Positions 26,763 through 35,664 are shown, numbered from the stretch's first letter. The stretch: 64,000 nucleotides of DNA from Bacteroidota bacterium (GCA_018828585.1 JAHJVW010000052.1:1-64000); one strand, 5' to 3'. Made by a program: numbers and translations. Notes: generated by a model from the sequence alone, not told the origin.

Positions 26763-27536
26763 ATGGATTTAAGGAATAGGATATCATCTCATTATCAAAA
26801 TGGCCAAGAAATATATTTGAGAAATATTTCTATAGACTGCGTTATTTTTGGTTTTCATGAAAACGAGCTGAAAGTATTATTGCTACATACGCTTTATTCT
26901 AATTTGTGGGCTTTACCCGGAGGCTTCATCCTAAAAGAAGAACATATGGATGATGCAGCAGATAGAATATTGTTAGATCGTACAGGTCTCGATAATATTT
27001 ATTTGCAGCAGTTTCATGTATTTAGCAAACCAGAAAGATCGACAAAAGAAATCAATCAGAAATTTTTGAAAAACTTAGGATTGGAACTTGAGGAAAGTTG
27101 GATGTTTGAGCGCTTTGTAACTGTTGGTTACAATGCTTTAGTAGATTTTAACAAGGTAAAAAAATTAGAGTCTGATATTTTTTCATCTAAATGCGAATGG
27201 TTTAATATAGATTCGCTGCCTGATATGCATTTAGATCATCAAGAAATAATTAATACAGCCTTGGAAAAAATGCAACTAGACCTAAATTATCATCCTATTG
27301 GCTATAATTTATTACCCGAAAAATTTACCATGCCAGAGCTTCAGAAGTTGTATGAAACTGTCTTAAATAAGAAATTAGATCGAAGGAACTTTCAAAGAAA
27401 AATAATCGGAGCAAAAATTCTTAAACGACTAGAAGAAACTAAAAAAGGGGTCGCCCATAAAGCACCACATTATTACAAATTTGATCTGAAGAATTATCAA
27501 ACAGCATTAAAAGTAGGACTAGGGTTTGACTTATAA
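26763..27536 (+). CDS. Nudix-domain transcriptional regulator (NrtR/AraR-like)
   Basis: A 257-residue protein with an N-terminal Nudix fold (about 20-165) and a C-terminal winged helix (about 170-257: MPELQKLYETVLNKKLDRRNFQRKI). The Nudix box reads G-FILKE-E-7x-RILLDRTGL; the catalytic REUxEE positions carry I, D and R, so hydrolysis is unlikely and the domain probably serves as a ligand sensor. This architecture is that of NrtR and of the Bacteroidota sugar regulators such as AraR. Divergent from a GH3 glycosidase, it is by inference a sugar-responsive regulator. Confidence 0.85.
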   Translation: MDLRNRISSHYQNGQEIYLRNISIDCVIFGFHENELKVLLLHTLYSNLWALPGGFILKEEHMDDAADRILLDRTGLDNIYLQQFHVFSKPERSTKEINQKFLKNLGLELEESWMFERFVTVGYNALVDFNKVKKLESDIFSSKCEWFNIDSLPDMHLDHQEIINTALEKMQLDLNYHPIGYNLLPEKFTMPELQKLYETVLNKKLDRRNFQRKIIGAKILKRLEETKKGVAHKAPHYYKFDLKNYQTALKVGLGFDL

Positions 27537-27566
27537 TAAGCTTTATTTAATTATTTGACATCAAAT

Positions 27567-28298
27567 CTATTTCACTTTTAAATTATTGATTGCAACTTCT
27601 GAGAGTTTAATCAATCTGTCTTCTTCAAATAATTTACCGTAATCTTCTAAAGGTAATGTTTCACCAGGTTTAGAAGTTAGATTATCATAATCTTGGATTT
27701 TAATTTCCCCATCTTTATTGATGGTCCTTACTGATCTAAAACGAATGCCTCCTTCACTGTAAGCGAAGAAATCCATGCTATGATCAACTTGGTCAAACCA
27801 AAAATAAAATGTGTCATCAAAATGATCTCCACCTTGCGATTTCTTAAATTTCACCTTAATCTCATCGTAACTTTTACCATTTACCATTACGCTTTTTAAA
27901 TAATCTTTTTCTACCGCAGGATCGTTTAATTTTAATGGCAATAACACAAAATAGGCTACCGAATTAACTGATTGGGAATATTTTAAAGAGTCTTTCTCCG
28001 TTTGTGGAACCACCAAACCATTCACTTCTCTCACAAAACCATGATTAGATAATTGATCTTTTACTTTCCCTAATGAATCGTCTGTAAAGGTACGCTCATA
28101 AAAATAATCGCCTTTTTTGAGCTGAATTTGATAGTGATATTGCCTAAAGTCGAAATTCATTGTTTTATTGTCCAACTTATCCATCCCATAAAAAGCGATA
28201 GATTGATTTACAATTTTATCAGCTTTATGTTCAGAGCTACAAGATGTAAATCCTAAAAAACTAATCAGAGTAATTAGAAAAAAATGTTGCTTTTGCAT
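27567..28298 (-). CDS. Lipoprotein, DUF6503-like
   Basis: A 243-residue exported lipoprotein with lipobox FLGFTSC (Cys20). The mature part is beta-rich and aromatic (YHYQIQLKKGDYFYERTF; FDDTFYFWFDQVDHSMDFFAYSEGG), resembling a family annotated in Bacteroidota as DUF6503 (recognised with moderate certainty), with an overall look of LolA-like lipid-binding proteins. The function is unknown. It is convergent with the Nudix regulator and divergent from the PIG-L gene. Confidence 0.7.
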   Translation of the reverse strand: MQKQHFFLITLISFLGFTSCSSEHKADKIVNQSIAFYGMDKLDNKTMNFDFRQYHYQIQLKKGDYFYERTFTDDSLGKVKDQLSNHGFVREVNGLVVPQTEKDSLKYSQSVNSVAYFVLLPLKLNDPAVEKDYLKSVMVNGKSYDEIKVKFKKSQGGDHFDDTFYFWFDQVDHSMDFFAYSEGGIRFRSVRTINKDGEIKIQDYDNLTSKPGETLPLEDYGKLFEEDRLIKLSEVAINNLKVK

Positions 28299-28435
28299 AG
28301 GTTGAAATTAAGGTAGATTTTTAGCTTTTAAAAATTTAATATTTGAGTAGCGTAATTTTTAAGTTTCATCTCATTGTCTGCCCATTAAATTATTAACTTG
28401 CTTTGTCAATTAATCAACATCACAAATCAATTTAC

Positions 28436-30862
28436 ATGAAATTCAGAAGCCTTATCTTCGTTCTACTTTTTTTTACGCTCATAACCAAAGCTCAAACCTC
28501 GCCTCAATTAAATTCATCCGAAATTTTACAGGGAATAAAAAAGTTAAACGTAACCGGAAGTGTGTTGTACATTGCCGCACATCCAGATGATGAAAACACC
28601 AGGTTACTAGCTTATTTATCTAAAGAAAAAGGCTATAAAACTGGTTATTTAGCTTTAACCAGAGGAGATGGTGGGCAAAATTTGATAGGTAACGAGCAAA
28701 GTGAAGATTTAGGCTTGATTAGAACACAAGAGCTTTTAGCCGCCCGAAGAAATGATGGTGCTTTACAATTCTTTACTCGAGCAAATGATTTTGGTTTCTC
28801 CAAAACGCCAGAAGAAACTTTTAAAATATGGAATAAAGATTCTATACTTTCGGATGTCGTTTATATCATTAGAAAGTTTAGACCTGACGTGATCATCACC
28901 CGTTTTCCGCCCGACGAAAGAGCTGGACATGGACATCATGCTGCTTCTTCCATTTTAGCACAGGAAGCTTTTGACGCAGCTGCCAATCCAAATAAATTTC
29001 CCGAGCAATTGAAAGAAGTGAGCGTTTGGCAAGCCAAAAGAATACTTTGGAATAATTATAATTTTGGTGGAAACGATAATACCTCTAACGATCAATTGAA
29101 AATTGACGTGGGTGTTTACAATCCTCTATTAGGTAAAAGTTACGGAGAAATTGCAGCAGAAAGTCGTTCTATGCATAAAAGTCAGGGATTTGGAAGTAGT
29201 AAACAACGCGGAAGTGCAATTGAATATTTCTCTGTTTGGAAAGGTGTCTTGCCCAAAGGGGATTTAATGGAAGGCATCAAAACAGATTGGACAAGATTTG
29301 ATAAAACAACAGATATTCAGCACTTAATAAGCAATTTGAAATCTGATTTTCAAGCAGATCAACCAGAAAAAAGTATTCCCGTTTTATTGAGTTTATATCG
29401 CTCATTTGACCTTTCAAATGCCGATCCTATTTATCAAACAAAAACCAAAGAAGTAAAAGATTTGATTTTAGCTTGCAGCGGAACTTGGTTCGAAGCTTAC
29501 GCAGAAAAACCCGCTGTTGCGATAAATACGTCTTATAAAGTAAGAGTGGATGCCATCAGCCAACTAAAAGATGTGTCTATTACTATCAAAAGATTAGGTA
29601 AGAGCACCGTTTTGGCCGCTAATCAATTACAAACAATTGATGGCTCAATCACCTCCGAAGAGATCAGCCAACCTTATTGGCTAAAGAATGCTCATGAAGT
29701 GGGTATGTATAAAATTGGTGATCAAAATAATTTAAATTATCCAGAAGGAATGCCAGCACAATCAATTGATTTCTTGGTTAATATTAATGACGTTAATCTT
29801 TCGTTTACTCGTCCGATAGTTTATAAATATACTGACCAAGTTAGAGGCGAAGTATATCAGCCATTAGCGATTACACCTCCCGTAACTATCAATCTAGATT
29901 CAAAAGCTTTTATTTTTAATGGTGCTGAAACCAAAAACATTACACTTAAACTCAAAACTTTTAAAGATGATTCAAAAGGAACTTTAAGCTTGGCATTACC
30001 AAAAGGATGGACAGCTTCTCCATCAACCTTTAATTTTGATTTGAAGAAATATGGTGAAGAAATAACTGTAGCTTTCAAAATATCAGCGCAAGCCAATGCA
30101 ACTAACGGAGATTTAAAAGCCTCACTAATAATAGATGGTAAAACCTATTCTAAAGGCATAAAAATTATCGCTTATGAGCACATTCCAACCATCACCTATT
30201 TTCCATCTGCGGAAGCTAAACTGGTAAAGCTAGATCTTAAAACTACCGCAAAAAATATTGGTTATATCATGGGTGCGGGAGATTTAGTCCCTGATATGCT
30301 GAAAGAAATTGGATTAAATGTGACCATGCTTTCTGAAAATGAAATTATGAACGGTGATTTATCTAAATACGATGCAATTATAGCCGGTGTAAGAACTTAT
30401 AATGTGAACGACAGAATTGCCTTTGAGCAGCCTAAACTCCTAAAGTATGTGGAGAGCGGTGGAGTTTACTTAGTACAATATAATGTGAATCGTCCATTGA
30501 TGATGGACCAAATTGGACCTTATCCGTTTGTCATCAGCAGAGATCGTGTGACTGAAGAAGATGCAACGGTCAACTTTATAAAACCTGAGAGCAAAGCATT
30601 GAATTATCCCAACAAAATCACTGCTAAAGATTTTGAAAATTGGATTCAAGAACGTGGGATTTATTTCGCCCAAAGCGTAGACCCACATTATGAAAAGCCT
30701 TTAAGTATGAAAGACACAGGCGAAAAAGAATCTGATGGCTCCTTATTAATCGCTAACTATGGAAAAGGTAAGTATGTGTACACTGGTTTAGATTTTTTTA
30801 GAGAATTGCCTGCTGGTGTTCCAGGAGCTTATCGCTTATTGATGAATTTGATTTCTAAATAG
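28436..30862 (+). CDS. Exported PIG-L/LmbE-family deacetylase with large C-terminal region
   Basis: An 808-residue protein from ATG 28436 (the track uses an upstream TTG at 28403). Signal peptide residues 1-20 (LLFFTLITKAQ). The LmbE domain has zinc motifs AAHPDDENTR and ERAGHGHHAASSIL, and RGDGGQNLIGNEQSEDLG. After about residue 330 come beta-sandwich-like segments and a C-terminal glutamine-amidotransferase-like portion (YDAIIAGVRTYNVNDR; GGVYLVQYN). LmbE enzymes deacetylate N-acetyl sugars; here the site is periplasmic, so a glycan fragment is likely. The precise substrate is unknown. Confidence 0.85.
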   Translation: MKFRSLIFVLLFFTLITKAQTSPQLNSSEILQGIKKLNVTGSVLYIAAHPDDENTRLLAYLSKEKGYKTGYLALTRGDGGQNLIGNEQSEDLGLIRTQELLAARRNDGALQFFTRANDFGFSKTPEETFKIWNKDSILSDVVYIIRKFRPDVIITRFPPDERAGHGHHAASSILAQEAFDAAANPNKFPEQLKEVSVWQAKRILWNNYNFGGNDNTSNDQLKIDVGVYNPLLGKSYGEIAAESRSMHKSQGFGSSKQRGSAIEYFSVWKGVLPKGDLMEGIKTDWTRFDKTTDIQHLISNLKSDFQADQPEKSIPVLLSLYRSFDLSNADPIYQTKTKEVKDLILACSGTWFEAYAEKPAVAINTSYKVRVDAISQLKDVSITIKRLGKSTVLAANQLQTIDGSITSEEISQPYWLKNAHEVGMYKIGDQNNLNYPEGMPAQSIDFLVNINDVNLSFTRPIVYKYTDQVRGEVYQPLAITPPVTINLDSKAFIFNGAETKNITLKLKTFKDDSKGTLSLALPKGWTASPSTFNFDLKKYGEEITVAFKISAQANATNGDLKASLIIDGKTYSKGIKIIAYEHIPTITYFPSAEAKLVKLDLKTTAKNIGYIMGAGDLVPDMLKEIGLNVTMLSENEIMNGDLSKYDAIIAGVRTYNVNDRIAFEQPKLLKYVESGGVYLVQYNVNRPLMMDQIGPYPFVISRDRVTEEDATVNFIKPESKALNYPNKITAKDFENWIQERGIYFAQSVDPHYEKPLSMKDTGEKESDGSLLIANYGKGKYVYTGLDFFRELPAGVPGAYRLLMNLISK

Positions 30863-30892
30863 TTTATTTTTACTTTTAACAAAAACTACTTT

Positions 30893-31165
30893 ATGAAAAC
30901 TAAAATCATTGGTATTTCCTTAATCACCATATCTATATTATTAACCATTGCATTAATTCTTAATTTGAATTTTATTTTTAACTCGGTAAATCATAATATT
31001 GATAGTGTCTTAAAAATTCGAAGTCTAGGATTTCAGGCTGGTCATTCAGTAGGATATTTCATTGGCTATAATTTTAAATTATTAATTGGGCTTCTATTTA
31101 TTTTAGGAATCTTTGCTTTTGGAATTAAAATATTAAAACAATCACAAATTCAAAATAATAACTAA
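30893..31165 (+). CDS. Small membrane protein, unknown
   Basis: A 90-residue protein with two membrane helices (about 6-29 and 62-82), ending in a short polar tail rich in Asn and Gln. The central loop has GFQAGHSVGYFIGYNFK. It lies 30 bp after the PIG-L gene. I do not recognise the family. Codon use and lysine-rich flanks look like the neighbours, so it is probably a real gene, but nothing more can be said. Confidence 0.55.
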   Translation: MKTKIIGISLITISILLTIALILNLNFIFNSVNHNIDSVLKIRSLGFQAGHSVGYFIGYNFKLLIGLLFILGIFAFGIKILKQSQIQNNN

Positions 31166-31300
31166 ACCCAAATTCAGTGAGATATTACTTCAAGTAATAA
31201 AATATTTTTAAAATTACTCGAAGTTGTTTAGGGTGTAAGTACCGATTGTTAATGAATTTGATATCAAAATAATTACTAGAGCTAATTATAGTTTTAATTC

Positions 31301-32425
31301 ATGAAATTTAAGATCAGTTACACTGCAAACGCCAGAAAATATGCTTTTAGACATCCTCTAATTAGTGCTGTGCTGATGCAAACTACTTTCTGGATTCTTT
31401 CTTTTCTTTTACTTAGTTACATTCTACACTTTGCTTCTTTAGGATTTAGCGTAATATATGACGTTAAGATCCCTAGCTCCATTAAACCCATTATAGTCAT
31501 CTCCCTATTAATGGGCTTTTTTTATGGTTTTGTTTTAGGGTTTTCAGACTTTTTCTTTTATCGAAAATGGTTTAAGGGGAAATCTACGGGCTCATTAATT
31601 TTATTAAAAAGTATTTTTTATTTTTTGGTGATGATTTTTATGTTCGTTCTTGTAAAGGAAATTATCTGGCAAAGATTTTTATTGCCAAACTACTTTATAA
31701 ATACCAATTTTCGTCTTCCAGAAAAAGCATGGGGTTTCTACTTTAAAATGACTTTAGTTTATGTCTTCTTCATGAGCATTGTCATCAGTTTTATTATTCA
31801 GGTTAATACAAAATTTGGTCCTGGCGTATTAATTCCTCTTTTATTGGGTCGATACGCAAATCCTAAACAAGAAGAAAGAGTGTTTATTTTTTTGGATTTA
31901 AAGTCTTCCACCACTCACGCAGAAAAATTAGGCCATGTTAAATACAGTAAATTAATTAGAGACTGTTTTTTAAAAATCAATTATTTATCAGTTACTTATG
32001 GTGCAGAAATTTACCAATATGTAGGTGATGAAGTTGTATTGAGCTGGCCTACAAAAGGATTAGAAGATACAGCTACTTGCCTAGATTTTTACTTTGCTTG
32101 CAAAGATGACTTTTTAAATAGAAAGGCTTATTATGTTAAGAAATACGGGGTTTTCCCAGAATTTAAAGCGGGTTTACATTATGGGTTAGTAACTGCCGTT
32201 GAGGTGGGAGATGTAAAAAGAGAAATTGCTTTTCATGGTGATACTTTAAATGTTACTGCAAGGATACAAGCGAAATGTAACGAGTTAGATGCTGATTTGA
32301 TTATTTCTGAAGACTTGAAAGACACGATAAAAAACAAACATTATTTTCAGTTCGAATCGAAAGGATTGGTACCGTTGAAGGGCAGAAAGCAAAAAATTTG
32401 TATTTATACGGTATGCAAGTCTTAA
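31301..32425 (+). CDS. Membrane-bound class III adenylate/guanylate cyclase
   Basis: A 374-residue protein: about four membrane helices in the first 170 residues, then a class III cyclase domain. Both metal-binding aspartates are visible, in FIFLDLKSSTTHAEKLG and YQYVGDEVVLSWP, and the later catalytic-core segments FKAGLHYGLVTAVEVGDVKRE and HGDTLNVTARIQAKCNEL match the family. It should make cAMP or cGMP at the inner membrane in response to a signal sensed by the membrane part. No cyclic-nucleotide receptor is encoded nearby. Confidence 0.88.
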   Translation: MKFKISYTANARKYAFRHPLISAVLMQTTFWILSFLLLSYILHFASLGFSVIYDVKIPSSIKPIIVISLLMGFFYGFVLGFSDFFFYRKWFKGKSTGSLILLKSIFYFLVMIFMFVLVKEIIWQRFLLPNYFINTNFRLPEKAWGFYFKMTLVYVFFMSIVISFIIQVNTKFGPGVLIPLLLGRYANPKQEERVFIFLDLKSSTTHAEKLGHVKYSKLIRDCFLKINYLSVTYGAEIYQYVGDEVVLSWPTKGLEDTATCLDFYFACKDDFLNRKAYYVKKYGVFPEFKAGLHYGLVTAVEVGDVKREIAFHGDTLNVTARIQAKCNELDADLIISEDLKDTIKNKHYFQFESKGLVPLKGRKQKICIYTVCKS

Positions 32426-32625
32426 AAAAACTTTAATTGAGCTAGTATTTATCGTTATCCGAGTTAAACCACCATTAATAAAATAATTACTATCTGTTGT
32501 TAATACTCTTTTTTAAATCTACTGTTAATTTTTTGTTGTCATTCTTTTAATACCCACTAATTAATTACTCATTTTTTTTATCTTCTTGATTATTCCCTTA
32601 AATTTGATCCACATATTAAAATCAC

Positions 32626-32808
32626 ATGGAAGAACAATTCGATTATCAAGATTATAACTGGTTATATTATTTAATAGGTCTAGTTTTTGGTGCAATAACT
32701 GGCTGGGCAATTGAAGGTCATATCATTATTGGTGCAATTTTAGGCTTATTAACTGGCGGACTTTTCCAGTTCCTGATTAACAAGAGCCGTGGAGAGCAAG
32801 AAGCCTAA
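32626..32808 (+). CDS. Small glycine-rich membrane protein upstream of the symporter
   Basis: A 60-residue protein with an acidic N-terminus (MEEQFDYQDYNW) and two close hydrophobic segments rich in Gly (LIGLVFGAITGWAIEGHIIIGAILGLLTGG). No family recognised. Its last 20 bases overlap a 43-residue micro-ORF, which in turn overlaps the symporter gene, so the three look like one translationally coupled unit. Confidence 0.6.
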   Translation: MEEQFDYQDYNWLYYLIGLVFGAITGWAIEGHIIIGAILGLLTGGLFQFLINKSRGEQEA

Positions 32809-32920
32809 TCAAGAGCTTCCTCCATTCATCAAAAGCTGGAGCCAGTTTTACATTATTGTAATCTGTTGGCTAGCTCTGCTCATTTTTCTTTTTAACCTCG
32901 TCACTAATCATTTTTCATGA
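32789..32920 (+). CDS. 43-residue single-helix protein coupled to the symporter (GTG start)
   Basis: Not in the ORF track. Reading from GTG 32789 gives 43 residues: a polar head (SKKPNQELPPFIKSWSQF) and one membrane helix (YIIVICWLALLIFLFNLV), then a TGA that overlaps the symporter ATG in an ATGA junction. It overlaps the preceding 60-residue gene by 20 bp. The composition and tight packing argue for translation. Small membrane subunits directly upstream of sodium:solute symporters are known (DUF485 before ActP; DUF4212), so a small partner subunit of the transporter is a fair inference. The GTG start is the best of the available choices. Confidence 0.65.
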   Translation: MESKKPNQELPPFIKSWSQFYIIVICWLALLIFLFNLVTNHFS

Positions 32921-34614
32921 GTGCAATAGACTGGATAGTACTTAGTTGTACCATTTTGTTTATTGTGGCTTACGGCATTTATAAAAGTCGTGGGCAAAAA
33001 AATATCGATGGCTATTTATTAGGCGACCGCTCTATGCCATGGTACAGTGTTGGTCTTTCTGTAATGGCCACACAAGCCAGTGCCATCACTTTTCTTTCGG
33101 CTCCAGGATTGGCTTATTCAGACGGGATGCGTTTCGTTCAGTTTTATTTTGGCTTGCCATTGGCAATGATCATCCTGTGCATCACCTTTGTACCCATCTA
33201 TCATAAGCTTAAAGTATATACTGCCTATGAGTTTTTAGAGCAACGTTTCGATTTAAAAACTAGAGCGCTCACCGCATTCCTATTTTTAATTCAACGAGGT
33301 TTATCAACCGGAATCACCATTTATGCGCCTTCCATCATTCTCTCCACCATATTAAATATCGACACCACATATACCACTTTGTTTATCGGCAGTATAGTAG
33401 TTTTATACACCGTTTATGGCGGCACTAAAGCCGTTTCTTATACACAAATGTTGCAAATGAGCATCATTTTCTGTGGTCTTTTCTTAGCTGGATTTATGGT
33501 GGTTCAATTACTACCAGATAGCGTAGGTTTTACCCGAGCATTAGATATCGCTGGTAAAATGGATAAAATGAATGTCATTGATTGGCATTTTGATATGGAT
33601 AACAAATACACTGTTTGGACTGGTATTATCGGTGGATTGTTTCTGCAATTATCTTATTTCGGGACAGATCAATCTCAAGTTGGGCGTTATTTAACCGGAA
33701 GTTCTGTTGGGCAAAGCCGGATGGGTTTGCTGATGAATGCCATGCTAAAAATCCCCATGCAGTTTATGATTTTACTGATAGGAATTTTAGTTTTTGCCTT
33801 TTACCAATACCAAAAACCACCTGTTTTCTTCAACACCTACGAAGTCAATAAAATCGAAAATTCCAGTTTCAAAGCTGAGTTTAAAGAAAGAGAAAAGGAT
33901 TTTGATTTGGCTTTCGCCAATAAAAAAGAAAAAGTGATTGCTTTAGAAACTGCGCTCGACAATAAAAAAAATGTTGTCGAAGCGAGTGCTGCGGTAAAGG
34001 CAGCGAACAAAAATCTACAAGAAAAACGAGCGAATGCTTTAGCTGTTATGAAGAAAAACGATGCCAATGCAGATTTGGATGATACCAATTATGTTTTCCT
34101 TCGCTTTGTTACGCAGTATTTACCCAAAGGATTAATTGGTTTACTCATTGCCATAGTTTGTATGGCTTCTATGGGTTCTACTGCCAGTGCTTTAAATTCT
34201 TTGGCTTCTACCACTTCCGTGGATATTTACAAAAGACTCATCAATAAATCCGGAACAGATTTACGTTACCTCAACATCAGTAAAATTACCACTTTCTTTT
34301 GGGGAGTAGTAAGTATCGGGATGGCACTATATGCCAGCAAATTAGGCAATTTGTTGGAAGCTGTAAACATCTTAGGTTCGCTATTTTACGGGACCATTCT
34401 GGGTGTTTTCTTGGTTGCTTTTTATGTAAAATCAGTGGGTGGTAAAGCAGTTTTTTATGCCGCCCTGTTAACCGAAGTTTTCGTCTTCATTGCCTACAAA
34501 TTTAACTGGATGGCTTATTTATGGCTCAATCTTTTTGGTTGCGCTTTGGTGATTGGGTTTGGGTTGGTGTTGGAGAAAGTTTTTGGGAGGAAAACTGCCG
34601 ATGATAGAGCTTAA
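32917..34614 (+). CDS. Sodium:solute symporter (SSS family)
   Basis: A 565-residue carrier with about 13 helices. Family features: GYLLGDRSMPWYSVGLSVMATQASAITFLSAPG in the first helices, GGTKAVSYTQMLQ, and AIVCMASMGSTASALNSLAS. Between about residues 310 and 390 it carries a charged insert (KAEFKEREKDFDLAFANKKEK ... NKNLQEKRANALAVMKK) likely to form a helical hairpin or coiled coil. It moves a sodium-coupled solute; substrate unknown. It is coupled to a 43-residue membrane protein upstream. Confidence 0.9.
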   Translation: MSAIDWIVLSCTILFIVAYGIYKSRGQKNIDGYLLGDRSMPWYSVGLSVMATQASAITFLSAPGLAYSDGMRFVQFYFGLPLAMIILCITFVPIYHKLKVYTAYEFLEQRFDLKTRALTAFLFLIQRGLSTGITIYAPSIILSTILNIDTTYTTLFIGSIVVLYTVYGGTKAVSYTQMLQMSIIFCGLFLAGFMVVQLLPDSVGFTRALDIAGKMDKMNVIDWHFDMDNKYTVWTGIIGGLFLQLSYFGTDQSQVGRYLTGSSVGQSRMGLLMNAMLKIPMQFMILLIGILVFAFYQYQKPPVFFNTYEVNKIENSSFKAEFKEREKDFDLAFANKKEKVIALETALDNKKNVVEASAAVKAANKNLQEKRANALAVMKKNDANADLDDTNYVFLRFVTQYLPKGLIGLLIAIVCMASMGSTASALNSLASTTSVDIYKRLINKSGTDLRYLNISKITTFFWGVVSIGMALYASKLGNLLEAVNILGSLFYGTILGVFLVAFYVKSVGGKAVFYAALLTEVFVFIAYKFNWMAYLWLNLFGCALVIGFGLVLEKVFGRKTADDRA

Positions 34615-34638
34615 AAACACATTTCCTCTTGCGAATAG

Positions 34639-34671
34639 ACGTCCAATTGGACGTTAACAGAAACGGTCTGT
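34639..34671. repeat. Palindrome pair between convergent symporter and transglutaminase genes
   Basis: A perfect 16-bp palindrome (ACGTCCAATTGGACGT, 34639-34654) is followed by a small hairpin ACAGA-AACGG-TCTGT (34657-34671). There is no adjacent T-run. It may act as an mRNA-end structure or a protein site; it is not a standard terminator. Confidence 0.4.
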
Positions 34672-34719
34672 GAAAACACTGACCATCATTTTGAAGTTGA
34701 AATGTTTTTTTATAAATAG

Positions 34720-35664
34720 TTACTGCTGCTGTTGAAATTCCATAAATTTTCTATAAGAGTTTACGGGAGCATCGTGTTCACTAATATCAGCATCATCAGA
34801 AAGAAGAGGAATTGGATCGTTTTCGTAAGAAACACTCACTTTTACCTCTAATTTATGCTTTGAAGTTCCCTTGTACGTTCCTTTGACTGGGCTACAATCA
34901 ACAAAATTTCTACCTACAGCAAGTCGAACGTGGGTATCATCAACCAAACAATTATTAGTTGGATCCAAACCTAACCAACCGTAATCCGGCAAGTAAGCTT
35001 CTACCCAAGCATGGGTTGCTCCTTCGCCACGCATTCCGTTTTTATTTGGGCAAATATAACCACTCACATATCGGGCTGGAATATCCATGTAACGCAGCAT
35101 CACTAAAAGGATGTGTGCAAAATCCTGACAAACGCCAGATTTCAATTTCCAAATTTCATCCACTGTGGTTTCTACCGTCGTAATACCTTTAATATATTTG
35201 AAGTTTTTATAGACATAGTCGCACAAATATTTTGCGACTTCAAAAGGTGTGTTTTTTTCTCTTTGACTTGGATTAATTACAGTCAAAATTTCTTCCTGAG
35301 TTTTAAAATTTTCCTGCTTCAAAAAATTAATATACGGAACTTGAGTTGCTAGATATTTTAATGAATTCCATTGATCTTGCAAAAACATGCTGGTATCAGG
35401 CATTGATCTTTTTTTTACGTTTACTATAATTATAGACTCAATTTTCAAAAGGTTATGAGATTCGGGATGGGTAAAAGTCCCTACCTCATTTCCATAATAA
35501 TCAGTAAAAACATCTATTAAAGGGTCTCCGGTGATTTTTAACTGATGCTCTACCACTTCCTGAAACTTATCCTTAATTGGGAAAAGCATAATCTGGTTGG
35601 CACTATCATACACCGTACTTTCATAAGTATAAGTGGTGGTATGATGTACGGTAAATTTTGGCAT
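34720..35664 (-). CDS. Transglutaminase-like protease, bacterial N-terminal type
   Basis: A 314-residue protein with a beta-rich N-terminal domain (HHTTTYTYESTVYDSANQ) and a transglutaminase-like core. The catalytic triad is visible: Cys in KSGVCQDFAHILLVMLR, His in GATHAWVEAYLPDYGW, Asp in LGLDPTNN. These proteins usually cleave or transfer at peptide amides. It is the last gene of a three-gene operon with alpha-E and ATP-grasp proteins, a combination long noted as conserved and thought to make and process peptide bonds or amide links. Chemistry is inferred. Confidence 0.88.
   Translation of the reverse strand: MPKFTVHHTTTYTYESTVYDSANQIMLFPIKDKFQEVVEHQLKITGDPLIDVFTDYYGNEVGTFTHPESHNLLKIESIIIVNVKKRSMPDTSMFLQDQWNSLKYLATQVPYINFLKQENFKTQEEILTVINPSQREKNTPFEVAKYLCDYVYKNFKYIKGITTVETTVDEIWKLKSGVCQDFAHILLVMLRYMDIPARYVSGYICPNKNGMRGEGATHAWVEAYLPDYGWLGLDPTNNCLVDDTHVRLAVGRNFVDCSPVKGTYKGTSKHKLEVKVSVSYENDPIPLLSDDADISEHDAPVNSYRKFMEFQQQQ

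Noticed and set aside
27553-27566. ATTTGA-CA-TCAAAT inverted repeat between the Nudix regulator and the lipoprotein gene
   Set aside because: Arms are only 6 bp and AT-rich with a 2-nt spacer; too weak for a terminator or operator call.
28403-28435. TTG start of the PIG-L gene in the ORF track
   Set aside because: The ATG at 28436 is followed directly by a clear signal peptide; the extra 11 residues would spoil it.
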